Below are positions 34,707 through 46,486 of a DNA stretch of 64,000 nt, in pieces. Each line of letters begins with the position of its first letter. Position 1 is the stretch's first letter. The notes beneath the pieces are model-generated. The model had not been told where the DNA came from. It made no database searches and was given only the letters and a program-made list of their open reading frames with translations. The stretch lies in the NCBI GenBank assembly GCA_948567375.1, contig OX419758.1, positions 26,603,001 to 26,667,000 of the forward strand, in the 5' to 3' direction. The translations under genes were made by a program, and so were the position numbers. The stretch is from Lunularia cruciata (Eukaryota > Streptophyta > Marchantiopsida > Lunulariales > Lunulariaceae).

Positions 34707-36817
34707 TGTGGTGCCCACATTTTTATTATTTTTCAAAATTTAGGAGAAGAAGTGTATAGAGAAGTCGGATTGCGAATGTATGGTCAAAGAAGGCAAAGAA
34801 AAGAGTCTTCAAGATGAAACCCGAGGTAACGTGACTTCGGGTCATAAGGCAAAGTACTCAGAAATGCCCTATCAGCAAACAACCCAAAGTAAATTGTCTT
34901 TGTATCGGGGGGAGCTCAACCCAAGGCGAAGGCAGTCTAACCACCTTTCATCGGGGCGAGAAATTCAAGAAGGGACCGTTCAAAACCGGCGGCCCATACA
35001 TGCAAAGGTGATTGACAATGATAGGTGCATGCAAGAGGTGTGATTTCTTGGTAGAAACTCAAAGTGACGGAAGACGAAGAAGCGCAACTCTATAAAAATC
35101 AAACTTGCAAAGACAAAATGTCGAGTAATTTTCCTTTGCCGTTGTGAAGTCGTCTTGCAGGTGATCGTGGGAAGGGAAATAGAGTTGGAACCGTGTTAGT
35201 GCACAAGGGAGAAGTCACGAGAGTGAAATCAAGAGAGAGTGAGAAAGTAGAAGAGATGGGAGGAGGAAAGAAGAACTCCGAATTCACAGTGAGAAATCAT
35301 GCAATTTGGAGGTTAGATGTAATAGCAAGGATCAAAGTCTTGAGCCGACTTTGGATCACATTTTTGGCATGGAACTGGAATGTAAGCTTTCCAGGATTCA
35401 TGACAGAAATCATCGAGAGTAAGTGTCTTGAAGGACCCGAGGAAGAAGGGAAGAGAGGAAATCCGGCTCGCTAGACAGAGTCAGATTGGAGACTCGTACT
35501 CGGGAAGGAGGCAGGCTTAGAGCAAGGAGCCACGTTCTTGGGAAGGGAGAGATAGCTCAGGAGACTCAGGAGGTGAGAGATGCTTTCTCTTTGAAGAGAA
35601 CAAAAAATGGGTATAAGGTTGAGAGTTACAAGGATCCAGTGAAGAGAGGGATCGTGAGTGCTCTCATGGCAATCTTGAAGCTGGAGAGAACAACGTATGT
35701 GATGAAACACCAAGCGGTGTTCTTCCATAAGTTGTTTGCAGGAGAACCTATTAATTAGGTGAGGTGCTTCCATGGGAGGATAAGACAGATGGTGTGGAAT
35801 TTGCGGGATAAGTCGCCTCCACACTACATCGTGCCGTTTGCAGCACATTTCTACCTCGAGTTGAATTTGCTCAATTCAGCGGAGCGAAACAGGAATTTCA
35901 GATCAGGAAAAAGAATTGTTGGATCTGGTAGAAGAAGTAGAAGATATGAAACCCGAGGACAGAGTAGCAAGAAGTAAATTTACTTCGGGTTTGGGTTTGA
36001 AAGCCGATGAAGAAGTAGACATCGGATTGGAGTAGTAATAGTTTTGAGATTTGAAGAGGCAGATATGAAGAGGTGCATTGTCATTTCAGATCTGCAGGTT
36101 TGTAGAGTTGTTAGGAAGAGGAACATTAGGAAGATAACTGTCAATTGCTTCACTACTTAAGAATTATCACTACTCATCTCTCATTATTTCTAAGAATAGA
36201 TAAAACAAAGTGCTATGAAGCAGTGCTCGTCGCTTGAGCTTGATTCCAAGTATCAACTTTGTGATTGTGTTTGTGAGTGTGTCGAGAAATTTGAAGTGCA
36301 AGTTAGTGTGCTTGTTGGATGTTGGATTCCATAGCCTTGATCTTCATTCTGTGTGTTTGATCTTGAGTGAAGTGCAATCGAAGCAATGCCTTGACAGATT
36401 TGAGAGGAATTGTAGTGTTGGTAGTATTCTGCATTTGTGAGTGCAGTGCGAGGTTGATGTGAAGCAATTTCGATCAAGGAAGTTGTGCCTTTAGTGGAGA
36501 GGTGGAACAAAATTCTGAGGCAAAATCGTTTTGTAGTGAAGTGCCATTTTTGGGAGAGCCTGAATCATCACAATCAAGATTGTTTGGAAAGATTTGTTGG
36601 TGTTGCGATTATGGAGTGTTAAGTTGTGACAAGACTGCGAGTCAGTGCTTGTTACTCTCTTCTGGGTGTGGTTTCTACCTGAGAGATTAAAGACGCAACC
36701 AAGAAGAACTACAATTTTTACTTTGCTTTGTATTTGACCAATTCTGACTCGTATCTCTGCAGGAACAAACTTTACTTACCCAATTACCGCAAAAGTGATA
36801 TTTGCCGGGTTGTCACA
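34707..36817 (+). mobile_element. FamL solo LTR, copy 4, nested and internally deleted
   Basis: Starts TGTGGTGCCCACATTTTT and ends GGGTTGTCACA, within a perfect target duplication atgcg (34702-34706 and 36818-36822). The same gene segment without insertion is seen at 45995-46015 (atgaatgcaatgctaag). At about 35888 the N-terminal domain (NSAERNR) is joined directly to the tail (ISDQEKELLDLVEE in another frame), a deletion of about 1.6 kb relative to copy 2. Confidence 0.93.
35117..36034 (+). pseudogene. FamL U3 protein, copy 4, internally deleted
   Basis: MSSNFPLPL at 35117, then an early stop. MGGGKKNSEFTVRNHAIWR follows at 35256, with FLAWNWNVSFPGFM and EEEGKRGNPAR, then stops near 35474 and 35758. 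The N-terminal domain is otherwise well kept to 35888, where it is fused out of frame to the tail. The linker and coiled coil are absent. Confidence 0.65.
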
Positions 36818-36822
36818 ATGCG

Positions 36823-37305
36823 ATGCTAAGTATAGAGGGCAATGTTTGTATTGAAGAGAAGAGGTTGCACAAGTTGAAGTTGTTGGTGCAGGAGAGGAGG
36901 AGGAGACATGCAAAGGACAAAAACTTGAATGCTTTGTTAATTAGTCTCCGAACTCGTGTAGATAGGAAAATATTAGAAGTAGAAGATAATATCACTATTA
37001 GATTAGATTTGGTAAAGTTGGAGAAAGATAAACTTCGGAAAGATGTTAGAGCAAAACCCAAAGTAGATGAAGTAGGAATGCAAATGTCTTCGGAGTTACC
37101 ATTGGAGACATTAGAGAAGAGTGGGTCAGAAGATAAGGAGTTAGATAGATTACCCACTAGTGAAATGTCAGATCAGGAAGGAGAACTGTAAGATCTGGTA
37201 GAAGAGGTAGGAATTATGAAACCCGAGGATAGATCAGTAGGAAGTAAAGTTACTTTGAGTTTGGGTTTGAAAGATGAGGAATAAGTAGACATTGGATCGG
37301 ATTAA
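36823..37305 (+). pseudogene. FamL U3 protein, copy 3, last part
   Basis: Resumes after nested copy 4: MLSIEGNVCIEEKRLHKL, then the conserved NALLISLRTRVDRKILEVE and LETLEKSGSEDKELDRLPT. It ends in a GLGLK...VDIGSD-type tail with two stops (37189 and 37282). The duplicated atgcg lies on both sides, so the frame was continuous before the insertion. Confidence 0.7.
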
Positions 37306-37423
37306 TAACCAATTTGAGATTTGAATAGGTAGATATGAAGAGGTGCATTGTCATTTCAGATCTGCAGGTTTGTAGAGTTGTTAGGAAGAGGTGCATTAGG
37401 AAGATAACTGTCAATTGCTTCAC

Positions 37424-37430
37424 TATTTAA
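37424..37430 (+). promoter_or_regulatory. FamL TATA box, copy 3
   Basis: TATTTAA, 119 bp after the tail stop and 689 bp before the LTR end. Confidence 0.5.
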
Positions 37431-38113
37431 GAGTGGCATTTGCAATCTTATGTTGTTCAGTGCTCATAATTCTAAGAATAGATAAAGCGAAGTGCTGTGA
37501 AGTAGTGCTCGTCGCTTGAGCTTGATTTCGAGTATCAACTTTGTGTCTATGTTTATGAGTGTGTGGAGAAATTCAAAGTGCAAGTTTGTGTGCTTGTTGG
37601 ATGTTGGATTCCACAGCCTTGATCTTTACTCTGTGTGTTTGATCCTGAGTGAAGTGCAATCGGAGTAATGCTTTGATAGATCTGAGAGGAATTGTAGTAT
37701 TTGTATTATTTTGCATTTGTGTGTGCAGCGTAGTGTTGATGTGAAGCAATTTTGATCAAGGAAGGTGTGCCTTCAGTGGAGGGGTGGAACACAATTCTGA
37801 GGCAAAGTCATTTTGCAGTGAAGTGCCATTTTTGGGAGAGCCTAAATCATCACAATCAAGATTGTTTGAAAAGAGTTGAAGAAGTTGTGATTAAGGAATG
37901 TTACTTTGTGACAAGACTGAGAATCAGTGCTTGTTACTCTCTTTTGGGTGTGATTTCTACTTGAGAGATTGAAAACACAATTGAAAACGCAATCAAGAAG
38001 AACTACATTGTTACTGTTTGACTTTGTATTTAGACATTTTTGACTCGTATCTCTGCGGGAACAAACTTTACTTACCCAATTACCGCAAAAGTGATATTTG
38101 CCAAGTTGTCACA

Positions 38114-38717
38114 AGAGCAAAGAGTTCTTGATTTCTTTTCTTAATTCATGTGAGAGCCTTGAGTCTTTGCATTGAACCTTCTTGATGAATCTTTGTGGTA
38201 AGTGATGGTGGATATTGTGTTGTTGATCCTTGGTATTAAAGAATATGTGTGTTTGATAATTAGTTCAATCCTCTTGAAGCAGTACCTTGACAAGTCTAAG
38301 TGATCTATAGTGTCAATAGTAATCAATGAAGTTACAAGCAATGAATAAGAATCTATGGCAAAGTCCTTTGGGAGAATGAATTCCTTTGTTGAACTGTAGA
38401 TGATTCTTTGGACAGATGACCTTTGTATGGATGTAGAGCCTTCATGTCAAATTGAATCATCAATTTCAGTCCTCAATTGTGATTTATCTTTACAAATACT
38501 ATTGTCTAGTTTAAATTCTCAATGAGTGCACTCTTGTTGATATTATTCTATTTCAAGAGTGGTTTCTACCAAAGAGATTAAAGAAGTGACAATAAGAACT
38601 ACCTTTGCAACAATATCCTTTTTATCTCTTAATTTAATTATCTTTTAATCAATATGCTCATAAGCACAATCATTTCCTTACTATTTATTGCATTTGTAGC
38701 ATTAGTGGATTCTCACA
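38114..38717 (+). mobile_element. Old-L LTR, 3' non-coding end
   Basis: Diverged match to the FamL 3' region, sharing blocks such as GTGGTTTCTACC..AGAGATTAAAGA and a CTTGACA..TCTAAG segment. It ends TTCTCACA at 38717, directly before the reversed integrase remnant. It closes the old-L copy whose other parts are 8681-10311, 24450-25673 and 31286-32204. Confidence 0.5.
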
Positions 38718-39255
38718 ATACCTCCACTAAAGTGTTTAGAAAATGGGTCCCTTGATCACTTACTAATTCTAAAGAGCATCCATATCACAAGATAATATTT
38801 TGAAAGAAGAGTTCTATCACTATTTCTACATTTTCTTTCTTGGTTGCATCTTCTTTCACTATTTTTGAAGCATAGTCTATGTAGATCAATATATATCTCT
38901 TTTGAGTATTCTTTGTTGATTGTTGGATAAGCATGTCATGTCAAAGTCAATCCTCCATTTCTCAAATAAAGCCAAAGGTAAAATGGGTCTCAATGGCTAT
39001 TGGGTATTAGGTGTTGGTTTCACAATCCATTGATATTTATCATACCTTTTGATAAATTTCATGTTTTTCCCTATATATACTTGGCCACAAATGACTAGTT
39101 GTCAATATTTTCTTTATGGTGTCCTTTAAGGCATAATGGCCTCTTGAGCCTTCAATGACTGAACTACACCTTTGACTTCATAAGTTTCAAGCCACCTTCA
39201 AAGGACTTTATTACTCCCATTTTGAAGACAATACCTCTCTTTAATTGGCATAGTC
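38718..39255 (-). pseudogene. Ancient Ty3/gypsy integrase remnant
   Basis: On the minus strand, a decayed zinc-finger region (GHYALKDTIKKIL...HLWPSIYREKHEIYQK) is followed by LRPILPLALFEKWRIDF (first catalytic Asp). Next come ILIYIDYASK and then LELVSDQGTHFLNTLVEVL (second catalytic Asp retained). The frame is cut at 38717 by the end of the old-L LTR and at 39255 by a FamG solo LTR. It probably belongs with the RT/RNase H at 48708-51217, which lies in the expected order on the same strand. Confidence 0.65.
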
Positions 39256-40555
39256 TGTACCGCCTATTGGTGCATGTATGCTCTATAGGGATATTAAGTT
39301 TGGTATTGCAAGTAGTGGAGAAATATTATCTAATTGGAGTTTAGCTAAACTTCTAAATTAGTCATGATTAGCTAGAGTTAGTCCAGGCTAAGATAAAGGT
39401 AAATCTATTCTAGAGGAAGGGAAAAGAGAAAGCATCAATTATATTTTTTTAGTGTATTGATTTGGTATTATTCCTAGCTATTTGATTTTGAGGAAAGAGT
39501 TGAGAATTTTGTGCCCATAAGCTTTGTTGGTGTGGATTTTTCTATAATCCAAGGATAGACCATGTGAAAGAATCCTTGACTTAGTTGACTTAGTTGACTT
39601 GGTTGGTAGGTGAGAATAAGACCACCTGCCTATGGGATTATTCCTATGTGCTTGGATATTCCTTTAGAATTTTTGATTTTATTTAACTTTTAGCCTAGTA
39701 ATTTGAGTTACTCCAATAATTAGTAACTTTGGTGTGTAACTTTTTCATAAGTATATAAGCTAGGAGTGAGGACGTACTCATCATCCTTTGATTTTCAACT
39801 ATCTCTCTCTCATTGAGTTCTTATAATTTTCCAAAGGTAGAAGAAACCACAAGAGAAACATAAGGTTTCATTCCTCAATACTCATATGTCCCAAAGAAAC
39901 ACCTTGTCTTTATTATGTAGCAAAGAGGATCTCCTCATAGGGAGCTACACCCTTGGATCAAATATATGGATTGGTGTAATGTTAGCAAGCTCTACCCTTA
40001 GATTAACAATATGGATTGGTGACATGTTGATCCTTGTCCTATTTGGTTGGTCAAATGAGTTCTCCAAAGGGAACCTTTGGAGAATCTTCTTGTGGGAAGC
40101 TCAAAACATATGGGTAAAGTACCATTAGAAAGATCTCAATGAGATAAACAAAGGGGAAGATGGCAATGCCTTTTCCCTTGGAGAGGAAGAAATCAACCAT
40201 TTTTTAAGGCTTATTTCAATTTTTTAGGACTCCAAAATTGACTTCAAAGTTTTTAGGGTGTTTTTGGTCTTTTAGTGGAGGTACTCTTTTGGTGACACTT
40301 CTATCTGATCTACTTTGACTAGTGCATATAACATCCCTAAAGATATTACTAAATCAATTTCTACCTCTATATAATCTATCTAGCTAATGGTATTATATAT
40401 CTCTAGTGAGCAAATTTTTGAGTCTTGGAGGTGCCTTGGATTTCTAGCCTCAAAGGAGTGTGATGGAGTTGTGGTTCCTTGCTTCCTTAGTCCATGGTGT
40501 GCTACCTTAATAGCCATTGGAGGTTCATTCTAAGTGAGAGACATGCCGGCTTACA
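39256..40555 (+). mobile_element. Diverged FamG solo LTR, split by a FamX LTR
   Basis: Starts TGTACCGCCTATTGGTGC and ends CCGGCTTACA, matching FamG LTRs (TGTAACACCCATTT...GGCTCACA) throughout with many changes. Flanks agtc (39252-39255) and agac (40556-40559) fit a 4 bp duplication. It is interrupted at 39821 and resumes at 40403. Without the insert it is about 719 bp. Confidence 0.75.
39822..40397 (-). mobile_element. FamX solo LTR (576 bp)
   Basis: Inserted in the FamG LTR between gagttct and ctagtgag, which are contiguous in other copies (for example near 28974). On the minus strand it begins TATAATACC (decayed TG) and ends ...AATTATA. Flanks gttct and tatct agree at 3 of 5 positions. It matches 1-275 and, inverted, 361-658. 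Confidence 0.65.
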
Positions 40556-40906
40556 AGACTCAATTCAACTTGGAGAAGACTTCAATTTTGGCAATGATGG
40601 AGATAGCATGGGTGTGGTACTCACATTTTTTTGTTTTTGTCAAAATTTGGAAGAAAAAGTGTATAGAGAAGTCGAATTGCGCCTATATGGCCAAAGAAGG
40701 AGAAGAAAAGTGTCCTCAAGATGAAACTCAAGGTAAAGTGGCTTTGGGTCATAAGGTGAGTTACTTGGAATTGCCATGTCAGCATACAAACCAAAGTAAG
40801 GAGTCTTTGTATCGGGGGTGCTCAACCTAAGGTGAGGACAATGTAACAACTTTCCTTTGGGGCGAGACATTCAAGAAGGGACCGTTCAAAAATGGCGGTC
40901 ATATGC

Positions 40907-43788
40907 TGTCGGGGAATTTATTTGGCCTCAAGAGTGCACCGAGCACCTGGCTGCTTGTGCTTAGTTTGTCCTTGTAGTAGTTGAATTAGAGTCCTTGTAG
41001 ATTGACATCCTCTTCCTATTCCGGGTGTGATGGGAAATCTCAGCTCTGTAAGAATTTAGGGTTTTCTTTGTTTCATGAGGTCAGGTTTCTTGACAGTTTG
41101 TGTTTATCCTCGGCCTTCACAGAACTGGCTAGCTCATGCGGTTTCAGCTATGGTTTTGGGACTTGACGGTTCCTAAGAGAGGTTGGAATTTTTACGAACA
41201 ACAACTAGTATTCTATTCAGCTCAACTTGGCCAGACTACTGAGTCAAACCATTCATATAGACGGACTGAGAGCTCCTAAAATAGAGCTTCCTTGACGCTA
41301 GTCATAGGTCAAACACACCATCATCTCAAGATTTGTCATTCATAAAATTTTCAGATGCAAGGTTCACAAGATTGACAACCCAACCAATTCCAGTTCATAT
41401 AGTGGCTGCACTAAATTATGACAGAACTTCACTTCAGCTGGCGCTTCTCACACACACTATGTTTGATAACAGTAAAGGCAACTCACCCTCCGGGCCTTTT
41501 CTTCACCTCCCAATTGCACTGCCATCAATGTTTCCTTGCAAAAGTTTTTGTTATCAGCCAAGATCCTTCATGAAATGTTCTCAGCTCTCCCTTTAGAAAA
41601 CTTCTATCAACAGCTCAGTGCACAACTATCTTTGACCTCCGTTCTCAAAGTCCTGTCCCAGCATTAACTCCGTCTTTCATGTCACATGCCCACCTTTTCC
41701 CTTGAAAGTTCTCCCTGCACCAACACCCATCAGCTCTTCAATTTCAAAATTTTCTCCTTGGTCATGTCATTGCCAATGGCCTCTCAAGGCATCTCTCTCT
41801 CTCTCCTTCCTATGTCTTGTCGCAAACCAGCCCAACAAATGCTTGAAACTACCCTCTCTTTCAATCTCCCTGCCAATTCGTGAAGCTCCACACTCAGCCC
41901 TACTGCACTTCTCTAAACTTCTGGTGTCCAAGCATCAACTCCTGGGGAACATTCTTTCTGCAAACCCTTTCTCCTTCCTGAACCCTCTCTCAGCCCTACT
42001 AGTCCTGCTAAATTTTCTTTCCTGTCCAACCTTCTCTCTCCTGCAAGGTCCTTCATTCTCTTGCAAAGAACCCCATTTTCTGCATGCACTCTCAAGGCCT
42101 TTGCTTTCTTGCAAAACTTTCTCTCCTCTACCCTGCACACCTTCAAGGCATACTCCCGGCCATTTGTTCATCTGGCCAGTGTCATACTCAATAGCACTTT
42201 CAAAAGTTTTCTCTCTCCTTCTATCACAGACCAAGGCCAAGCAACCTTCAAAAATCTCTCTTCAATAGTTCACTCTTGTCTAGACTCTCATTCACTTTGT
42301 CCAGTCTTTCATTCACTCTGTCCAGTCTCTCCTTTGTGAGAATTCTTCACTGCTACATTTTCAACAGCACATCCTCTACATTTGAAATTCATTCCATGTC
42401 CACCTCTTCACAACAAACATTCTTCATTCAAAATTTGCTCTCCTATCAACATTCTCACAATAAACATCCTTCCAAATTCAAAATCATTCAGTGTCCAGCC
42501 CTAAGGCATCTCAAAAATTTCCTCAGGGCCTGCAAGAGTCCTTGTCAATTCTCTACAACCCTTCTCTCCTATCACAGCCCTAAGGCATTTCGAGATTCCT
42601 CTCTGGCCTGTAGCACTCTCACTCAACTTTCAAAAATCTTCTCCTGGCCCTGTCACAGCCCTAAGGCATTTCAAAATTCCTCTCTGGCCTGCAACACTCT
42701 CACTCAACTTTCAAAAATTGTCTCTTGGGTCTGTCACAGCCCTAAGGCATCTCAAAAATTTCCTCCAGCCCTGCAACACTCACTCAACTTTCAAAAATCT
42801 TCTCCTGGCCCTGTCACAGCCCTAAGGCATCTCAAAAATTTCCTCTAGCCTTGCAAGAGTCTTCTTTTAACTCTTGAAAACCCTCCTCTCTTGTCATAGC
42901 CCTAAGGCATTTTGAAATTCCTCTCTTGCCTGCAACACTCTCACTCAACTTTCAAAAAATCTTGTCCTGGCCCTGTCACAGCCCTAAGGCATTTCAAAAT
43001 TTTCCTCTCGCCCTGCAAGAGTCCTCTCTCAACTCTTGGAAACCCTTCTCTCCTATCACAGCCCTAAAGCATTTCAAAATTCCTCTCTTGCCTGCAGCAC
43101 TCTCACTCAACTTTCAAAAATCTTCTCCTGGCCTTGTCACAGCCCTAAGGCATTTCAAAATTCCTCTCTGGCCTGCAACACTCTCACTCAACTTTCAAAA
43201 ATCTTCTCTTGGCTCTGTCTGAGCCCTAAGGCATCTCAAAAATTTCCTTTGGCCTTGCAACACTCACTCAACTTTTGAAAATCTTCCTTTGGCCTTGTCA
43301 GCCCTAAGGCATCTTAAAAAGTTCCTCTGGCCTTGCAACACTCACTCAACTTTTGAAAGTCTTCCTCTGGCCCTGTCACAGCCCTTAGGCATCTTGAAAA
43401 TTTCCTCTCCTATCATAGCGTTAAGGCATTTTGAAATTCCTCTCTGCTGTTCCTGCCCCAGCCTAACCTTTTTACAATTCCACAAAATCATCTGCTACTA
43501 CCCCTAATTAAAATACTCCTGAGACCCCAATAACATAACCCCAATAACAAACTTCTCGATAACAAACTCCAGCGCTTAAGTGACATGCAAATAAACCCCA
43601 AGCTTATGTAACCTTAAAGAAACCCTAAACTCAATTTCCTCCCTCCCTTAACACAAGAGAAAATCCTTTAGCTTACAGGAATACAAACAAATACCGGTTT
43701 CACCATAACATAAACTCTTGAGTTCAATAACATGGAAACTCACACCAAATGGCACCAATACTACGTGTACATTATTTTCTCAATGACA
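40907..43788 (-). mobile_element. Unclassified 2.88 kb insertion with TG...CA ends
   Basis: Interrupts the FamL leader. Read on the minus strand it begins TGTCATTGAGAAAATAATG and ends CCCCGACA, so it has LTR-like termini with a short TGTC/GACA inversion. I find no clear target duplication (left atatgc, right ttgtga). It contains no recognisable retroelement domain. The middle is pyrimidine-rich and holds an 80 bp tandem array. Open frames across 41700-43500 (up to 190 codons) follow the base composition and the array and have no recognisable motif. A solo LTR of a further family is one possibility. Confidence 0.55.
42496..43440. repeat. Minisatellite, ~80 bp unit, 12 copies plus a partial
   Basis: Units start with CAGCCCTAAGGCAT near 42496, 42575, 42656, 42737, 42817, 42897, 42979, 43059, 43140, 43220, 43299 and 43379, with a partial at 43417. 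Spacing is 79-82 bp. Each unit has a TTTCAAAAAT block and a CACTCTCACTCAACTTTC block. Units alternate between two variants, one with TGCAACACTC and one with TGCAAGAGTC. Confidence 0.92.
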
Positions 43789-43908
43789 TTGTGAAGGATA
43801 CTTGACAGTGACAAGAGCATGCAGGAAGTGTGATTTCTTGGTAGAAATTTGAATTGAAGAAAGACAAAGAAGGCGTGACTCTATAAAAATTGGGCTAAAG
43901 ATGAAGTG

Positions 43909-46486
43909 ATGACAAGCAATTTTCCCTTGCCATTAAGAAGTCATCCTGCAGGAGATTATGGGAAGGGAAGTAGAGTCAAAGATGCGTTTGTGTGTAGAGA
44001 AGAATTCAAGAAAGCTAATCCGGGAATTAGTAGGAAGAATAGTCCCCAGCCCAGAGTAGAAGAGAGAAAGATGGGAAGAGGGAAGAAAAACTCCAAATTT
44101 TCACTAAGAAATCATGCAATTTGGAGGTTAGATATGATTGCAAGAATTGAAGTCTTGAGCAGGCTTTGGATCACATTCTTGGCATGGAATTGGAATGACT
44201 GAGATCATGACTGAGATCATCAAGAGTAGATGTCTTGATGGCCCCAAGGAAGAAGGGAAGAGAGGTAATATGGTTTGTTGGACAGAGTCGGATTGGAAGT
44301 TAGTACTCGGAAGAGAAGCAGGCACAGAGCATGGTGCCACGTTCTTGGGGAAGGGTGAAGTAGCAGAAGAAACACATGAGGTGAGAGATGCTTTCTCTTT
44401 GAAGCGCACTAAGAATGGTTACAAAGTAGAGAGTTACAAGGATCCTGTCAAGAGAGGGATTGTGAATGCTCTAATGGCAATCTTGAAGCCGAAGAGAATG
44501 ACTTATGTGATAAAGCACCAAGCGGTGTTCTTCCATAAGATGTTTGTAGGAGAGCCAATTAACTAGGTGAAGTGTTTTCATGGGATAAGGAGACAGATGG
44601 TATGGAATTTGCAGGATAAGTCGCCTCCACATTACATTGTGTTGTTTGCAGCTCATTTCTATCTTGGGCTGAACTTGCTCAATCCGGCAGAGCACAATAG
44701 GGTGGTGTTGCATTTCCATCCGGACTTAAGAAGAGATGTTGACGCGGAGGAGCAACAATACATTCTTCAGATCAGGAGCAGTGATGAGTACTATGCGTAG
44801 ACAAGGAAGAGTGTGCAGTTGGAAGTGAGTACTATGAAGTCAAAGAAGAGGAGTCAACAAGGAGAAGGAGAAGACGTTGAGAAAGTAAGACCTCAAAAGG
44901 CTAGAAGAGTAAACCCAAGGAAAGGAATGGTGGTAATCGCGTTGTCGGAGGGTGAATCAAAAGGCAAAGCTGAGTGCAAGTCCAAAGACTTGGAAAGAGA
45001 TGAAGAACTTGAGTTCACACTGCAGAGTGGAGACACAAGTAGTGATAGCAATGATGGAGGGGAGATGACATTGGTACCCAAGGAAGAGAAAACCAAGATG
45101 GAGATGGAGGAAAAAGGTACTCAAAATTAGAAGACAAAGTGCTAAAGTAGGAGGAGAAGAGAGTTATCATTCAAAAAAGAGTTCATTCCAGGCAAAAGGT
45201 GAAGTGTGGAGCATGGCCGAGTAAGGTAAGAGAAGAGGAGGATGAAAGTTTGGGGAGTGAAGCATCCATCCCTATAAGGCAATTGCGGCTTAGAAGGTGA
45301 GTGTCGAGTGAAGAAGAGGTGAAGAAAGAGATCACTCCGCAAGTCGAGGTAACTTTGAGTGAAGGAGTGGAGTACCTATGGGAGGTTGTGTGCCCATTAT
45401 TAGTAAATTTAGAGCACAAGAAGAAGGAGATGCAATTGAAGTGTCCAAAGGTGAAGACTGTGTTGTAGGTGTTAGCAAGATTAGAAGAAGAGAACTCGGA
45501 GTTGAAGAAGAGTATAATCCGAGGTGAGGAGGAAAGGGAAGTACTACGAGTAGATGCAGTAGTACAAAATCAATTGATTGAGAACTTGAGGAGAGAAGCA
45601 AGGAATTGGGAGGAACTAATAGAGCATAGCAAGGGAAAGAAAAATAGCTGAATATGAAATCTTGAAGCAACAGTTTGCTGATTTGAGACTAGAAATGATC
45701 CATGCTATGGCAAGAGTAGCAGGGAAAGAGCAAGAGCTCAATAGGGTGATGGAGAGTGTAGAGAAGAAAAAGAAGTTGTGGCAACGAGAGTTGACAATGA
45801 GGTATAGAGAGGAAGAAAGGTTGAGAGTGTTACTTTGCAATCAAGAGGAAAAGATTGTGCTGAAAGAGAAGGAGAAGGAAGTTGTGAAAGCCGAGTTTGA
45901 AGTAAAATTGGCAATGTACAGAGAAGATTGGCTTGCAGATCAAGAACAAGAGAGGAAAATGAGATTGGAGCCATTAAAGAAAATTGTGATCAAGATGAAT
46001 GCAATGCTAAGTACAGAGGCTAGTGTGCGCATTGAAGAGACGAGACTGCACGAGTTGAAGTTGTTGGTGCAGGAGATGAGGAGGAGAAATGCGAAGGACA
46101 AAGACTTGAATGCCTTACTGATTAGTCTCAGAACTCATGTAGATAGAAAGATATTGGAGGTAAAAGACAATATCACAATCAGATTAGACTTAGTCAAATT
46201 AGAGATGGATAAACTTTGGAAGGATCTCCGAGCAAAACCCAAAGTAGATGAAGTAGGAGTGTAGATGTCTTTGGAGTTACCATTGGAGACATTAGAGAAG
46301 AGTGGGTCGGGAGATAAGGAGTTAGAAAGATTACCTGCTAGTGGAATTTCAGATCAAGAAAGAGAACCATTAGATTTGGTAGAAGAATTAGGAGTTGTGA
46401 AACCGAAGGACAGAGTAGTAGTGAGTGAAGTTACTTCGGGTTTGGGTTTGAAAGCCAAGGAAGAAGTAGACATCAGATCAGATTAA
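43909..46486 (+). pseudogene. FamL U3 protein, copy 5
   Basis: Start ATG at 43909 (MTSNFPLPLRS in essence). Domain pieces in order: MGRGKKNSKF and FLAWNWN to 44202, with a small deletion removing VSFPGF. The N-terminal domain continues at 44195-44800 with a stop at 44565 in the GEPINWA motif. The linker is at 44813-45130 (DTSSDSNDGGEMTL). The coiled coil is at 45469-46264, of which 45662-46264 is one open run of 200 codons. The tail is at 46265-46486 (LETLEKSGSGDKELERLPA...EEVDIRSD). There are five or so stops in total. It is one of the most complete copies. Confidence 0.75.

Larger units (their letters stand above)
32205..38113 (+). mobile_element. FamL solo LTR, copy 3, with nested copy 4
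   Basis: Starts TGTGGTACTCACATTTTTTG and ends AAGTTGTCACA, within a perfect target duplication agagc (32200-32204 and 38114-38118). A deleted FamL LTR (34707-36817) is nested in it. Without it the unit is 3793 bp, close to copies 1 (3795) and 5 (3778). Confidence 0.92.

Noticed and set aside
41935-42240. Minus-strand 101-codon Arg/Glu/Gly-rich frame
   Set aside because: It is the complement of the pyrimidine-rich insert and has no motif or partner copy.
41702-42848. Long plus-strand frames of 188 and 190 codons, one with repeated HSPKAFQNSSLA-type blocks
   Set aside because: They follow a pyrimidine-rich strand and an 80 bp minisatellite whose unit lengths vary (79-82 bp) and shift the frame. 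No recognisable domain.
42496-43440. CRISPR-like array of regular repeats
   Set aside because: The units are contiguous ~80 bp tandem repeats without unique spacers, in plant nuclear DNA with no cas genes.
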